Shown: positions 25,855 to 33,848, numbered from the stretch's first letter. The stretch is 64,000 nucleotides of DNA from Mycobacterium syngnathidarum (GCF_001942625.1 NZ_MLCL01000073.1:1-64000); one strand, 5' to 3'. Program-made: numbers and translations. Notes: generated by a model from the letters alone, not told the origin.

Positions 25855-26444
25855 TCCGGCAATCGTTGCATATAGGTCTCGATGTCGATGGTGTGCTTGC
25901 TGACTATATGGCGGCCATCGCCGAGGTCGGACGCGGGAACGGACACGCGATGTCGGGCGAGGGACCGCTCACCTATGGACTGATCGAACCTGGCTGGTTT
26001 CCCGATGCACGCACTGCGGCGAGGGCAATGGCCCAGCTGCACGAGAGCGGCCTGGGCGATCTGGCACTGTTCGACGACACCGCTCCGGCCGCGGTGCGTG
26101 AACTGCGCAACGGCGGCCACAAGGTCTCCATCGTGACTGCACGACAAGAGCACCGCGCGGGAGAATCAGGGCACCGTGCCGGACGCCGCGACCTCGCAAG
26201 CTGGCTTGCTCGCCATGGCATCGAAACTGACGATCTGCTTTTCCAGCAGCGAAAGAGCCTCTCTGGCTGTGACGTCTACCTCGATGATGCTCCCCACAAC
26301 ATCGACGAGATCCGAAGTGCCGGAAGGATCGCCGTGGTGCGCGACACCACCTACAACCGGCAAGTTCCCGGCCCACGCGTGATCAGTCTGGCCGAGTTCG
26401 CCGATCGAGTGCTCCGCGGGGATTTCAACCGGCAGGCAGCCTGA
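25851..26444 (+). CDS. HAD-family 5'(3')-deoxyribonucleotidase-like phosphatase
   Basis: 197 residues. HAD motif I GLDVDGVLADY (Asp11, Asp13), motif II IVTAR, and YLDDAPHNIDEI as motif IV define the HAD fold; the N-terminus is typical of the NT5C/YorS nucleotidase group. Such enzymes dephosphorylate deoxynucleoside monophosphates and are common on phages and plasmids. The start overlaps the preceding gene by four bases. Confidence 0.75.
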   Translation: MIRQSLHIGLDVDGVLADYMAAIAEVGRGNGHAMSGEGPLTYGLIEPGWFPDARTAARAMAQLHESGLGDLALFDDTAPAAVRELRNGGHKVSIVTARQEHRAGESGHRAGRRDLASWLARHGIETDDLLFQQRKSLSGCDVYLDDAPHNIDEIRSAGRIAVVRDTTYNRQVPGPRVISLAEFADRVLRGDFNRQAA

Positions 26445-26487
26445 CTGCTGGCTCGATGCCGGTGCAATCACCGGCCGCACGGGGATG

Positions 26488-26706
26488 TCACGTCCCGGAC
26501 CTGTCGTCTTGAGCCGGCGAAATCGACGGAAGTTCGGCTCGATGTCGGGACCCGCGCTGGCTCGCCAGCCGCCTTTTCTGTGCGTCCAGGCCATACAGCC
26601 GGTCCAACAGGAAATCCACGTAGCGATGCTGCCCAGCTGAATGGGCCTTGTTGATCCGGGCGTGCAGCAGGCCGCGCAACACCTCTGAGTCGGGCAGTTG
26701 ATTCAT
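26488..26706 (-). CDS. Small helical protein
   Basis: 72 residues, coupled by ATGA to 26703-26978. The helix LRGLLHARINKAHSAGQHRY is clear; the C-terminus is basic and disordered. Function unknown. Confidence 0.5.
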   Translation of the reverse strand: MNQLPDSEVLRGLLHARINKAHSAGQHRYVDFLLDRLYGLDAQKRRLASQRGSRHRAELPSISPAQDDRSGT

Positions 26707-26978
26707 ACGTCAGCGCACTGATGCGGGCCCAGCGCGCCATCGCGGGCAGTGGTGAACACGCGGCCGCCGCAATCTGGACACCGCTTGTGTATCCCCGACT
26801 CTGGACCGTCGTCGGTGTCGTTGGTGAGCAATGTTCGGATGTTTCGGCGCTCGCCGCAAGCGTCGCAGATGACGGTTTCGCGGACCCATGTCTTTGGTCC
26901 GTCGATGGTGTCGCGGTGTTCGTCAAAGTCGGAGACGGCGCGCGGCTGGTCTGCGGGATGGGTGCATTGGCTGGTCAT
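26703..26978 (-). CDS. Small zinc-ribbon protein
   Basis: 91 residues with two CxxC pairs, CDACGER and CPDCGGR, about 31 residues apart, typical of a zinc ribbon. Upstream partner of 26488-26706. Confidence 0.6.
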   Translation of the reverse strand: MTSQCTHPADQPRAVSDFDEHRDTIDGPKTWVRETVICDACGERRNIRTLLTNDTDDGPESGIHKRCPDCGGRVFTTARDGALGPHQCADV

Positions 26979-27137
26979 GCTTTGGCAGTCTCCCCTACGT
27001 CAGCTTGGCGCGGGCGCCCACACAGCTATGAAGTGGCTGTAGAGGTCGCCGTCTGCCGTGGCCTCGCGGTGATGCTGGATGGATTATTCCACTGACAATT
27101 TCGCGTTGTGTCCTTGGCGATCAACGTGTTTCACTGA

Positions 27138-27311
27138 CTATCTCAACTTTGTCGGGTCGATCGGGGAGAAAATGTACGCCGGTAGGTCGTCCTCGGCGTA
27201 GCCCGACCCCGGTATCTGCACTAGGCGAAGGCCGCGCTTACCTGCCCATTCGCTGATCGCTTCCCACATAACCTCGTGAGCGATCACGATCTGACGAGTC
27301 TCAAACTCCAT
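27138..27311 (-). CDS. Small protein (57 aa) of actinophage/plasmid type
   Basis: Start at the second of two adjacent ATGs (27311), 5 bases after GGGGGA. The product contains HEVMWEAISEWAGKRGLRLV and DDLPAYIFSP, similar in style to short proteins common in actinophage genomes. Function unknown. Confidence 0.5.
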   Translation of the reverse strand: MEFETRQIVIAHEVMWEAISEWAGKRGLRLVQIPGSGYAEDDLPAYIFSPIDPTKLR

Positions 27312-27341
27312 CATTCCCCCATCCGATCATTGCGCCCTACG

Positions 27342-27585
27342 TCAGGCCGGCCACCTGCACGGCTCGTCGGGGTGCTCGTCAATGTTGGCGCTCGCCTGGT
27401 CCCAGTTCAGGTACATCGGGCCACCCATCACCTTGCGTACTGCGTCCTCGTAGGGACGGATTGCGAAGAATGACCTTGTAGCCACCTTCACGGAGGGCGG
27501 CGAGTGCACGGTTGGCCCAGTCTCCGGTGCCGAAACCGGCAGCCTCATCGAGAGCCTGCTTCACAAGCTCAGACGGTGTGGCCAT
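27342..27585 (-). CDS. Small protein with a one-base frameshift
   Basis: The N-terminal frame from the ATG at 27585 reads MATPSELVKQALDEAAG to GGYKVILR. The continuation in another frame, IRPYEDAVRKVMGGPMYLNW to CRWPA, is clearly protein-like. The gene length is 3n+1, so one extra base (near the AA at about 27464) would explain it. Without the shift the first frame ends at 27379 with an unlike, Gly/Arg-rich tail. Unknown function. Confidence 0.45.
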
Positions 27586-27760
27586 GTCGTCTCCTGGCGT
27601 GCGCCAGTGCGGCGGCTTCCAGTGCCTCGAACTCGGCATCGGACCACCTTGGCTTGTCAACGAGATAGGTGTCGCCACAGGCACAATCGACGATGAACTT
27701 GCCCGGTTCGGGCGGATCGAAGAGGTCGCCATCTGTCGTGGTTTCGCGGTGATGTCGCAT
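27569..27760 (-). CDS. Small protein with CxC motif
   Basis: 63 residues from the ATG at 27760 (MRHHRETTTDGDLFDPP). It has DCACGDTYLVDKPRWSDAEFE and a helical C-terminus. Its 3' end overlaps the next gene. Unknown. Confidence 0.5.
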   Translation of the reverse strand: MRHHRETTTDGDLFDPPEPGKFIVDCACGDTYLVDKPRWSDAEFEALEAAALAHARRRHGHTV

Positions 27761-27810
27761 GAGTCCTCCACCGCCACCGCGCGTTGATTTTGAACTCTCG
27801 CCGTCAGCGT

Positions 27811-28884
27811 TCACCGGTCGATGCCGCTCTTGAATTTCACCTGCGCCATCACGCACTCCGCGGGCAGGATGTCGTCGCGCACACCGAGGTAGACGGGCTG
27901 GTACAGCGCCGGGGCGGCGTAGAGGTAGCGGACCTCGACGACGGCGCCGACCGGCGGCACGTCGTGGCTGGCGGGAATGGTGACGTTACCGACGAAGGTC
28001 AGGCCGTCGTTGCCGTGCAGGCTCAGGCCCACGCTGCGCTGGGTGTTGACCGCGGTCACCAGGGCGCTCAGGGTCTCGACGAACTTGAACTTGAGCTGCG
28101 GGCCGCCGCTGTTGGGCCGTCCCGGCGAATACGGTGCATCCAGGCGCTTGAACACCACGCCCTCGGCCTTGGCGTCCCGCAGCTCGGCCAGCTTCCGGCG
28201 CTTGTCACTCTGGGAGGTCCAGTTGTGGGTCGGCGCGATCGCGTCATCGAGGTTCAGGGCGATCAGATCGAGCAAGATGCGGTAGCGCTCTTGGTAGGGC
28301 TTGTCGCGCAGGTCATTGCCTGCGTACTCGAAGATGTCGAAGGCGTACAGCACATCGCCGATGATCTCCCCGTCGAAGATGAAGTCACCGTCGATGGACC
28401 CAGCTGCACGGGCCACCGCCGCGGACACCCCTACCGCCAGGCCCAACTTGTTGAAGGCCTCGACGGTGTCGCCGGTCTTGCGAATCAACATGCGACGGCC
28501 GTCGTACTTCTCCTGCAGGCACCAGCTGTCACTGTTGATGGCTTCGTTCGCAGCGGCCTGGTCGGCGACGTTGAGCAGCTGGGGCAGCAGACCCGACGGG
28601 TGGCGGTCACTGGCGCTGTTCTGATATGGGGTGCCGTCCTCGCCGCGGGTATAGCCCTTGGCCTCTTTGGCTTTGACCAGCTTGTCGAAGATCGCCGTGG
28701 CCTTGGCGTAGTCCACCGCGGTGGTGGTCTTCGTGCCGGTGGTCAGTGCCGAACCCCGGCGTCCATAGGCGAAAGTGACGAGGAATCCGGCGTCGGTAGG
28801 TTCCAGCCTCGCATGGTATTCCTTGTCGCTGTTGCCTTCCCGGTAGTAGAGGCTCGCGGTTCTGGGTTCCCCTGCGGCGGTCAT
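27811..28884 (-). CDS. ATP-dependent DNA ligase with N-terminal WGR domain
   Basis: 357 residues from the ATG at 28884 (MTAAGEPRTASLYY), below an AAAGGG site; the open frame upstream includes the operator and is not used. Residues about 10-78 form a WGR domain (YYREGNSDKEYHARLE ... FAYGRRGSALT), known from PARPs and from domains that sense nicked nucleic acid. The ligase core follows: motif I EKYDGRR with adenylated Lys126, FDGEIIG (motif III), EGVVFKR (IV) and LKFKF (V). A C-terminal OB-like domain is present. It seals nicks using ATP; the WGR module may target it to breaks. Confidence 0.88.
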   Translation of the reverse strand: MTAAGEPRTASLYYREGNSDKEYHARLEPTDAGFLVTFAYGRRGSALTTGTKTTTAVDYAKATAIFDKLVKAKEAKGYTRGEDGTPYQNSASDRHPSGLLPQLLNVADQAAANEAINSDSWCLQEKYDGRRMLIRKTGDTVEAFNKLGLAVGVSAAVARAAGSIDGDFIFDGEIIGDVLYAFDIFEYAGNDLRDKPYQERYRILLDLIALNLDDAIAPTHNWTSQSDKRRKLAELRDAKAEGVVFKRLDAPYSPGRPNSGGPQLKFKFVETLSALVTAVNTQRSVGLSLHGNDGLTFVGNVTIPASHDVPPVGAVVEVRYLYAAPALYQPVYLGVRDDILPAECVMAQVKFKSGIDR

Positions 28885-28903
28885 CGTGGCCCTTTCAGCA
28901 TCT

Positions 28904-28932
28904 GGTCTATTCTCTAATATAGAGAATAGACC
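28904..28932. promoter_or_regulatory. Extended palindromic operator (29 bp)
   Basis: A perfect inverted repeat with 13-bp arms and a 3-bp centre; the inner 15 bp (28911-28925) are TCTCTA-ATA-TAGAGA, the recurrent site. It lies 20 bases before the ligase ATG and is the most symmetric copy in the window. Confidence 0.8.
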
Positions 28933-29033
28933 AAGAGGCCGACAACTCCCCCGGCTACTGCGGCGCCGACGCGACCCCACAGTCGCTCATCGGCGAGTTT
29001 CTTGAGCTCGGCGGCCAGTACGGGCCTGGTTAT
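28914..29033 (-). CDS. Putative small membrane protein without canonical start
   Basis: An open frame of 39 codons, ITRPVLAAELKKLADERLWG then VGAAVAGGVVGLLVYSLY, reads as an amphipathic helix plus one membrane helix. No ATG, GTG or TTG is in frame; the first usable codon, ATA at 29033, follows GAGGAG. Its stop lies inside the palindrome. A base error near 29034 or a rare start is possible. Confidence 0.3.
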   Translation of the reverse strand: MTRPVLAAELKKLADERLWGRVGAAVAGGVVGLLVYSLY

Positions 29034-29137
29034 GTCATTATCTCCTCGATCAGGTCGGGTTCTTCGGTCAGTCGGTGAGCTTCCGGGTCGGTGTATCCCC
29101 GGTCCCGGAGCTCCCAGTACAGGTCGGTGTGCGTGAT
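29030..29137 (-). CDS. Putative small protein without canonical start
   Basis: THTDLYWELRDRGYTDPEAH then RLTEEPDLIEEIMT is protein-like, and AGAGGAGAGG stands just upstream, but the first codon is ATC (29135-29137). The end overlaps the next small ORF. Either a non-AUG start or a base error. Confidence 0.3.
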   Translation of the reverse strand: MTHTDLYWELRDRGYTDPEAHRLTEEPDLIEEIMT

Positions 29138-29162
29138 ACCTCTCCTCTGCGATGAACCGCGA

Positions 29163-29396
29163 TTACGTCAGGTGCCGAAGTTCCAGCGGGCTGGCCGTGC
29201 ACCAGGTGACGCCGTTGATTGGCCCGCCGTCGAACTCGACCACAATGCCGACATCGTTGTAGCCGGCGACAACGCCTGTGGCGTGCTGCGATGCCCGATT
29301 GCGGGCACGCCGAACAGTGACCACGGACCCGACCGTGACATGGTCGCCAACGGCGAAGTCTTGACTGATGTTCTCCAGCCATGTCTGTCCGCTCAT
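29163..29396 (-). CDS. Small beta-barrel-like protein
   Basis: 77 residues from the ATG at 29396 (MSGQTWLENISQDFAVGDHV). Alternating Val-rich strands (DHVTVGSVVTVRRA, TGVVAGYNDVGIVVEFDGG) suggest an SH3/KOW-like barrel. Function unknown. Confidence 0.5.
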   Translation of the reverse strand: MSGQTWLENISQDFAVGDHVTVGSVVTVRRARNRASQHATGVVAGYNDVGIVVEFDGGPINGVTWCTASPLELRHLT

Positions 29397-29436
29397 ACGC
29401 CCATCCTTCACCGATAATTTCGCCGTCTGCCGCCGA

Positions 29437-29601
29437 TTATGTAACCCCACAGTCGGACAGGTGCCGGTCGGCACGACGAATCGCGTGCCACCTAGTCAGG
29501 CCCAGGAACGTCCGCTGGACCACGCCTCCGTGCAGGATGCGTGCGTAAGGAATGCCGAAGTGCCGACCTACCGTCACGCGGGCAATCACCTTGTCGTTCA
29601 T
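29437..29601 (-). CDS. Small basic protein (54 aa)
   Basis: ATG at 29601 preceded by CGGAGG. The product MNDKVIARVTVGRHFGIPYA... is Arg/His-rich and ends with a helix (TRWHAIRRADRHL). Unknown function. Confidence 0.45.
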   Translation of the reverse strand: MNDKVIARVTVGRHFGIPYARILHGGVVQRTFLGLTRWHAIRRADRHLSDCGVT

Positions 29602-29631
29602 CGAACCTCCGATTCGTGCCGATTACGTCAA

Positions 29632-29751
29632 CTAGAACTCGATGCCGCAGTGGCAGACGTGGAAGCCTTCATGATTGGGGCCACACTGGCATTGGTGTGG
29701 GTCATCCGGCACGCTGTGCTCTGGGTCATCCCATACGGCCTGACATTGCAT
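29632..29751 (-). CDS. Small Cys/His-rich protein (39 aa)
   Basis: Strong AGGAGG before the ATG at 29751. CQCGPNHEGFHVCHCGIEF contains five Cys and two His, compatible with one zinc site. Confidence 0.45.
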   Translation of the reverse strand: MQCQAVWDDPEHSVPDDPHQCQCGPNHEGFHVCHCGIEF

Positions 29752-29802
29752 GGTTTCCTCCTGGTGTGCCGATAATTGCGCCTTGCGTTGGCCTGCTGCT
29801 GG

Positions 29803-29992
29803 TCACTCGAACCACTCGCCGGTTCCGTCACAATCGACGCATTCTTCGTCAGCGACACAGCCCGTTCCGGCGCACCTTGGCGTACCAGTTCCGCCCCGAA
29901 GACCAGCACGGCGTGCGTGTAGGTCCGGGCAGACGTTCGGGTATGGGTGCTGCCATCGGGAGCGGTGGCGACGTAGGTCGTTTCTTCGCCAT
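29803..29992 (-). CDS. Small zinc-binding protein, two frameshifts
   Basis: Three frames join into one sensible 63-residue product: MAKK, then TTYVATAPDGSTHTRTSART ... HAVLVFGAELVRQG, then CAGTGC and CVDCDGTGEWFE. The length is 3n+1, and restoring one base in the AAA run near 29982 and one in the GG near 29866 gives a full ORF. The CxGTGC/CxxCxGTG end resembles DnaJ-type zinc repeats. Probably an intact gene with two read errors, or a decayed one. Confidence 0.4.
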
Positions 29993-29994
29993 GG

Positions 29995-30495
29995 TCACGC
30001 CCGCCCACTGTTGCGGGTGCGCTTCGCCGCTCGTCGGCAAGAGCCATCGCAGTACACAGACTCACCCATGTGTTCGCCGGCCAGAGACTCGTGGCCTTCG
30101 CACTGGTTGCCGCCTTCACAATCTGGGCATCGTTCGGTGCCGGTGGTCATCCCGTCGTGACGATCACCGCAGTCCGGGCACTCGTAGGGCAGCTTCTCGG
30201 CGTCGTCAGCGGTGGTCTCGCCGAACGGGTCGTCCTCGCATTGTGGGTGCCCGTCGTTCGAGTAGTGCTCCCTGGCACCCTCGCATCCGCGCGGGCAACC
30301 GTGGGCCATGTCGCCGGTGCCGCTGTGCGGGCACACGCCGCGTTGTTTGTCGGCCGCCAAATGTCCCTCATCGAGGTGGTGGACCGGCAGCGGCAATCCG
30401 GCGTCGGGGTGAGGTCGGGATTCGGCGGCCTCGGCCGCGTCGGCGGCAAGGTCGACGGGTGTGCGCAGGTGGTCACCGGGATAGTAAGTAGGCAT
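29995..30495 (-). CDS. Cys/His/Asp-rich protein with several zinc-ribbon-like pairs
   Basis: 166 residues. CPHSGTGDMAHGCPRGC, YECPDCGDRH, RCPDCEGGNQC and YCDGSCRR give at least three potential zinc sites. Acidic overall. It sits under a 5' leader shared with 31292-31510. Unknown function. Confidence 0.55.
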   Translation of the reverse strand: MPTYYPGDHLRTPVDLAADAAEAAESRPHPDAGLPLPVHHLDEGHLAADKQRGVCPHSGTGDMAHGCPRGCEGAREHYSNDGHPQCEDDPFGETTADDAEKLPYECPDCGDRHDGMTTGTERCPDCEGGNQCEGHESLAGEHMGESVYCDGSCRRAAKRTRNSGRA

Positions 30496-30522
30496 GATCG
30501 GAATACCTTCTGTGGTGGTGGA

Positions 30523-31233
30523 TTAGGCGCGGCGCAGGCGGTTCGGATAATCGTCGACGATGCAGGAGCGGCCGTCGGCGGCGTCGGCGATCGTTGCAAC
30601 GTTCACGTCGGTATCGAGCGCGGTGACGGTGCCCGTGCGCTGTTCGGCGCCGTTCCACGGCGCGGAGTGGCCGTAGGTCCACGTCACGACGTCGCCGACG
30701 CCGATCGGAACGGGTTCCTGCGCGATTCCCGCGGCGTCGACAACGTTTGCTCCGTCGTGCATCTGGGCGTGGAACTGTTCGCGCAGCCGGTCGGCAGTGT
30801 CTGCCAGCTCCTTCAGGAGTTCGGCGTTGTCGCCGTCTTCTGCCCGCCATCGCTGGCGCGACGCGTATTCCTCAAGCGCGTCGATGATGACGAACGCCTC
30901 GTGTGTGCGGTAGTCGGTGCTGATGTCTATCCGGCAGCGGTACACCGCGCCGGGCGCGTACGGGTCGATGGCTACGAGGGAAAGTCGTTCGACGGCGACG
31001 CTAGATCGTCCGCCGCCGCCCAGATCGATCGTGGCTATGCCGCTATGTATTCCGAGTATGGTTCCGTGGAATGCGCGGGATTCCTGCCCAGCGCGTTCGT
31101 GGTACTGAACACGGTCACCAACCTCGATCGGGCGAACGTCCGCGCTCTCGCCGGCAGAGTCACAGTGGACCGAATGCGGGTCGGATGCGTTGCTACGTCC
31201 GACGTATTGGCAGTTGGTGGGGTTTGTGTTCAT
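30523..31233 (-). CDS. Unknown protein with KOW/Tudor-like segments
   Basis: 236 residues. Two beta-rich regions, EVGDRVQYHERAGQESRAFH and IGVGDVVTWTYGHSAPWNG, flank a helical centre (LLKELADTADRLREQFHAQ). Such barrels often bind nucleic acid; the role here is not known. Confidence 0.6.
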   Translation of the reverse strand: MNTNPTNCQYVGRSNASDPHSVHCDSAGESADVRPIEVGDRVQYHERAGQESRAFHGTILGIHSGIATIDLGGGGRSSVAVERLSLVAIDPYAPGAVYRCRIDISTDYRTHEAFVIIDALEEYASRQRWRAEDGDNAELLKELADTADRLREQFHAQMHDGANVVDAAGIAQEPVPIGVGDVVTWTYGHSAPWNGAEQRTGTVTALDTDVNVATIADAADGRSCIVDDYPNRLRRA

Positions 31234-31291
31234 GTCGAACTCCTTCAGATGGAGCTTCCCGGCGGCCAGTCGGGCCGCCAGGTCGAGGTGG

Positions 31292-31510
31292 TTAGCGGGC
31301 AGTGTTCGGCCGCATGGGGTTTACGTTGCGGGACGGGTCTACCCCGAACCCGATCAGTTCGTCGGTGGAAACCTGCCGTGTTGCACCGTCGCGGCATACC
31401 GCCAGGAACCAGCCGAGGCCGTCGTCCTCAATCCACTTGACGACACTGGAGACGTTGCCATCAAAGTCAACTGCTGGCAGGGGTGCGTCGGTGGCGTCTC
31501 TGGTGGTCAT
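31292..31510 (-). CDS. Small acidic protein
   Basis: 72 residues, MTTRDATDAPLPAVDFDGNV..., with WIEDDGLGWFLAVCRDG in the middle. It has the same 38-bp 5' leader as 29995-30495. Unknown. Confidence 0.5.
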   Translation of the reverse strand: MTTRDATDAPLPAVDFDGNVSSVVKWIEDDGLGWFLAVCRDGATRQVSTDELIGFGVDPSRNVNPMRPNTAR

Positions 31511-31537
31511 GGTCGGAATCCCGTCTGTAGTGGTGGA

Positions 31538-31621
31538 TTAGGCGCAGTGCAACAGGGATATACCGACGTAGATGACTACGCCCGTCGCGGTGTCGATCAC
31601 GTATGCGCGGCTGACGGTCAC
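31538..31621 (-). CDS. Very small hydrophobic ORF (27 aa)
   Basis: GTG at 31621 overlaps the upstream stop (GTGA). VTVSRAYVIDTATGVVIYVG then ISLLHCA is mostly hydrophobic. Coupling is the chief evidence. Confidence 0.3.
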   Translation of the reverse strand: MTVSRAYVIDTATGVVIYVGISLLHCA

Positions 31622-31920
31622 GGTTGCCCCACCACGCGCAGCACCGTTGCCGGGTTCAGCGCCCGCTGGATGTGTTGACCTGTTGCCGCATCTGCGGCAA
31701 CAAGCGCGACTGTGAGCAGGACTGCAACGGCCGCAACCAATAGCACCTTGCGAATAAGCCCGCCCAGGAGGGTGATGGCAGCAACGGTCACGATCACCGA
31801 TGGCGCCGGCCAGTGGCTCAGTCCTGGAAGGGCCGTGGTGGTCGCTCCCCCGACGCCGGCGGTCAACGCGCCCGCCAGCGCCATGCGCTGAAGTGTGGAA
31901 CGTGAAATCAATACAGCCAT
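31618..31920 (-). CDS. Small membrane protein
   Basis: 100 residues. Three hydrophobic segments (about 10-30, 39-55 and 58-77: VIVTVAAITLLGGLI, VLLVAAVAVLLTVALVAA) predict an inner-membrane protein. AGGAGAT overlaps the recurrent palindrome at 31930, which lies only 10 bases from the start, so that site must overlap the promoter or the mRNA start. Confidence 0.6.
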   Translation of the reverse strand: MAVLISRSTLQRMALAGALTAGVGGATTTALPGLSHWPAPSVIVTVAAITLLGGLIRKVLLVAAVAVLLTVALVAADAATGQHIQRALNPATVLRVVGQP

Positions 31921-31929
31921 ATCTCCTAC

Positions 31930-31944
31930 TCTCTAAAATGGAGA
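31930..31944. promoter_or_regulatory. Recurrent 15-bp palindromic site
   Basis: TCTCTA-AAA-TGGAGA on the plus strand (one arm mismatch), 10 bases upstream of the ATG at 31920 on the minus strand. Confidence 0.6.
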
Positions 31945-32003
31945 TTACCGCCGAGCCTGGGCCGATGCAACCTGCAGCTGGCTTTTACTGTTGCGCAGCG
32001 GTT

Positions 32004-32213
32004 TCACGGCGCTGGTCGAGCGCCTGTCACGTCCTTTCGGCCATTCGAACTTGCGATGACCCCGATCAGCTTCGAAGCGCGTCGGCGCAGTTCACTCGCC
32101 TGCTCCGTTTTCCCCGCAGCCTCGAGCAGTCGTGCCCTGTCCAGAAGCTGGTCGGCGGCGATGCGATCGGGTGTACGTCCACCAATATGCGCCACAGGAT
32201 GTCGTCCTTTCAT
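32004..32213 (-). CDS. Small helical protein
   Basis: 69 residues from the ATG at 32213 (MKGRHPVAHIGGRTPDRIAA). A helical hairpin DQLLDRARLLEAAGKTEQAS is followed by a basic tail; TPR-like spacing but too short for a family call. Confidence 0.45.
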   Translation of the reverse strand: MKGRHPVAHIGGRTPDRIAADQLLDRARLLEAAGKTEQASELRRRASKLIGVIASSNGRKDVTGARPAP

Positions 32214-32245
32214 CGTGGTCGGCAGTGACGAGGTGTAGACAGGAC

Positions 32246-32285
32246 AAAGGCCCGAGCGCGATGGCATTACCGCGCTCGGGCCTTT
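32246..32285. terminator. Strong hairpin terminator
   Basis: A perfect 15-bp stem (aaaggcccgagcgcg / cgcgctcgggccttt) with a 10-base loop lies after the gene 32294-32848 (minus strand). Confidence 0.85.
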
Positions 32286-32293
32286 CGCGAGGT

Positions 32294-32848
32294 TCAGTCG
32301 AACAGCTCGCTCATGTCCTGGTCGAACGGTCGAGCTTCCCGGTCCGCAGCTTCCGCACGAGCGGCATCGGCTTTGACGCGGTACTCCGCGGCACGCTCAG
32401 CGTCAGCCTTTTCCTGCTCGGCTAGCGCCGCTTCGCTGGCGGTGGTCGGAATCTCGAACTCGATCTGCGCGTCAATGCGGTGGCCGTGAAAGCTGTTCTC
32501 TAGTAGTGGGACCAGACGCGGGTCATCGGGCTCGGCATCGGTCAGATACGCGACGACTGTCGAAACAACCATGGGGTCGCGGTTGACGCCGTTCTCGTCG
32601 GGCTCGAGATCCTGCAGTGCGCGCAGGCGGCCGTGCCGGATGGTAGGCCGGATTGCGATGCCCAGCCTGTCCAGGTGGTCGCGAACATCGGCAGCGAGTT
32701 GGTCCGTCTTGGCGGCGACGTCGTACTCGTAGGCACGCATCAGTGGGAACAACTCGGCCGAGAAATAGACGGCCAGCGTCGGCTCGCCGGTATCAGCGTT
32801 GGGCGGGCGGAAGTAAGTCGGCTCGCCGGTGGTGACGTCCTCGCTCAT
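32294..32848 (-). CDS. Unknown protein with charged C-terminal helix
   Basis: 184 residues. A compact N-terminal domain (about 20-130, TLAVYFSAELFPLMRAYEYD ... LTDAEPDDPRLVPLLE) is followed by a long Ala/Glu/Arg helix (TASEAALAEQEKADAERAAE) and an acidic end. Unknown function; ends at a strong terminator. Confidence 0.55.
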   Translation of the reverse strand: MSEDVTTGEPTYFRPPNADTGEPTLAVYFSAELFPLMRAYEYDVAAKTDQLAADVRDHLDRLGIAIRPTIRHGRLRALQDLEPDENGVNRDPMVVSTVVAYLTDAEPDDPRLVPLLENSFHGHRIDAQIEFEIPTTASEAALAEQEKADAERAAEYRVKADAARAEAADREARPFDQDMSELFD

Positions 32849-32949
32849 GAAGACTCTGCCTTTCCCTTGCAGGTATGTCGGCCGTGATGCTAGCTATGTT
32901 GCCCGCGCATCACTCCGCGCAACGCGTCTGCACAAGTGCCGGTGCACAC

Positions 32950-32989
32950 AACACACGACCCGCACCGGTGGAGGCACGGGCCGTGTGTT
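32950..32989. terminator. Probable terminator
   Basis: Arms aacacacgacccg and cgggccgtgtgtt pair with one mismatch around a 14-base loop, just after the stop of 32999-33649 on the minus strand. Confidence 0.6.
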
Positions 32990-32998
32990 GATCGCGGG

Positions 32999-33649
32999 TC
33001 AGGCGGCGGTGGCGGTCCACCAGTTGAACTGGCTGATCGCAGCCTCACGCAAGTACTGCGTGGCCAGTTCGGCGCCGTAGCCCGTGTTCTGGTCGTCGAA
33101 CGCGCGCAGCACCTTGGCCGGTTCGTCGTTCTGCGTCGGCACCTTGATGGCCACGGCGGTCACCGCGGTCATTCCGCGCTGGAAACATGCCACCAGCTCG
33201 TTCCGGATGTGCTTCTGCATCATCACCGCATTCTTGATCTCGGTGAAGGCGCCGGTGGCCGGATCGAGCACGATGTAGTCGACGGTGGGTGTCGAAACCT
33301 CGGCCTTTTCGTACTTGCTGTAGCGCGGGCTCACCGACAGTAGGCGGAACAGGATCGGCTTGTTGAAGTGCTCGTCGCTGATACCACCACCGCCGCCGGT
33401 GGGGATCGAACCGATCGCCGGGGCCGCCGTGATGCCTCCGTAGGTGGCGGCGGGAGCGGCGGCCGGAGCCGGCGCGGCAGCAACGGGAGCTTGAGCAACC
33501 GGCGCGGCGGCCACCGGTGCCTGAGCAACCGGCGCGGCAGCGACCGGAGCCTGAGCGACCGGTGCTGCGGCCACGGGCGCCTGAGCAACCGGAGCCTGAG
33601 CAACCGGCGGAGCAGCGGCCACGGGGGCCTGAGCGATAGGGACAGTCAT
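32999..33649 (-). CDS. Unknown protein with N-terminal APVAQ repeats
   Basis: 216 residues. Residues 6-67 repeat APVAQAPVAA-type units, giving a DNA-level repeat over 33450-33640. The folded part (about 85-210) begins ISDEHFNKPILFRLLSVSPR and contains TPTVDYIVLDPATGAFTEIK and FNWWTA. It resembles small actinophage proteins of unknown function; a single-strand DNA-binding role is possible by neighbourhood but not shown. Confidence 0.55.
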   Translation of the reverse strand: MTVPIAQAPVAAAPPVAQAPVAQAPVAAAPVAQAPVAAAPVAQAPVAAAPVAQAPVAAAPAPAAAPAATYGGITAAPAIGSIPTGGGGGISDEHFNKPILFRLLSVSPRYSKYEKAEVSTPTVDYIVLDPATGAFTEIKNAVMMQKHIRNELVACFQRGMTAVTAVAIKVPTQNDEPAKVLRAFDDQNTGYGAELATQYLREAAISQFNWWTATAA

Positions 33650-33848
33650 GGCGGAACCTCTCGTTTAGTTTCTGTTGCGGTAATCCGGTGCGGGAACGTA
33701 GCTGGAGAACTTCCCCGGCACTCCGGCCTGTGGGTGTTCCCGCACCGGATTGCCTCAATCGTTGCACCGGCATCCGACAAAGCATTGTGGAACGAAATAT
33801 GCATGTCCGACGGCGTGTCCCGGCATATCTGCGGCGCCGAATCAGGTT

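Noticed and set aside
33450..33640. Repeated DNA resembling a small repeat array
   Set aside because: It is the coding sequence of APVAQ-type protein repeats, in frame with a long gene, not CRISPR-like (no conserved repeat with variable spacers).
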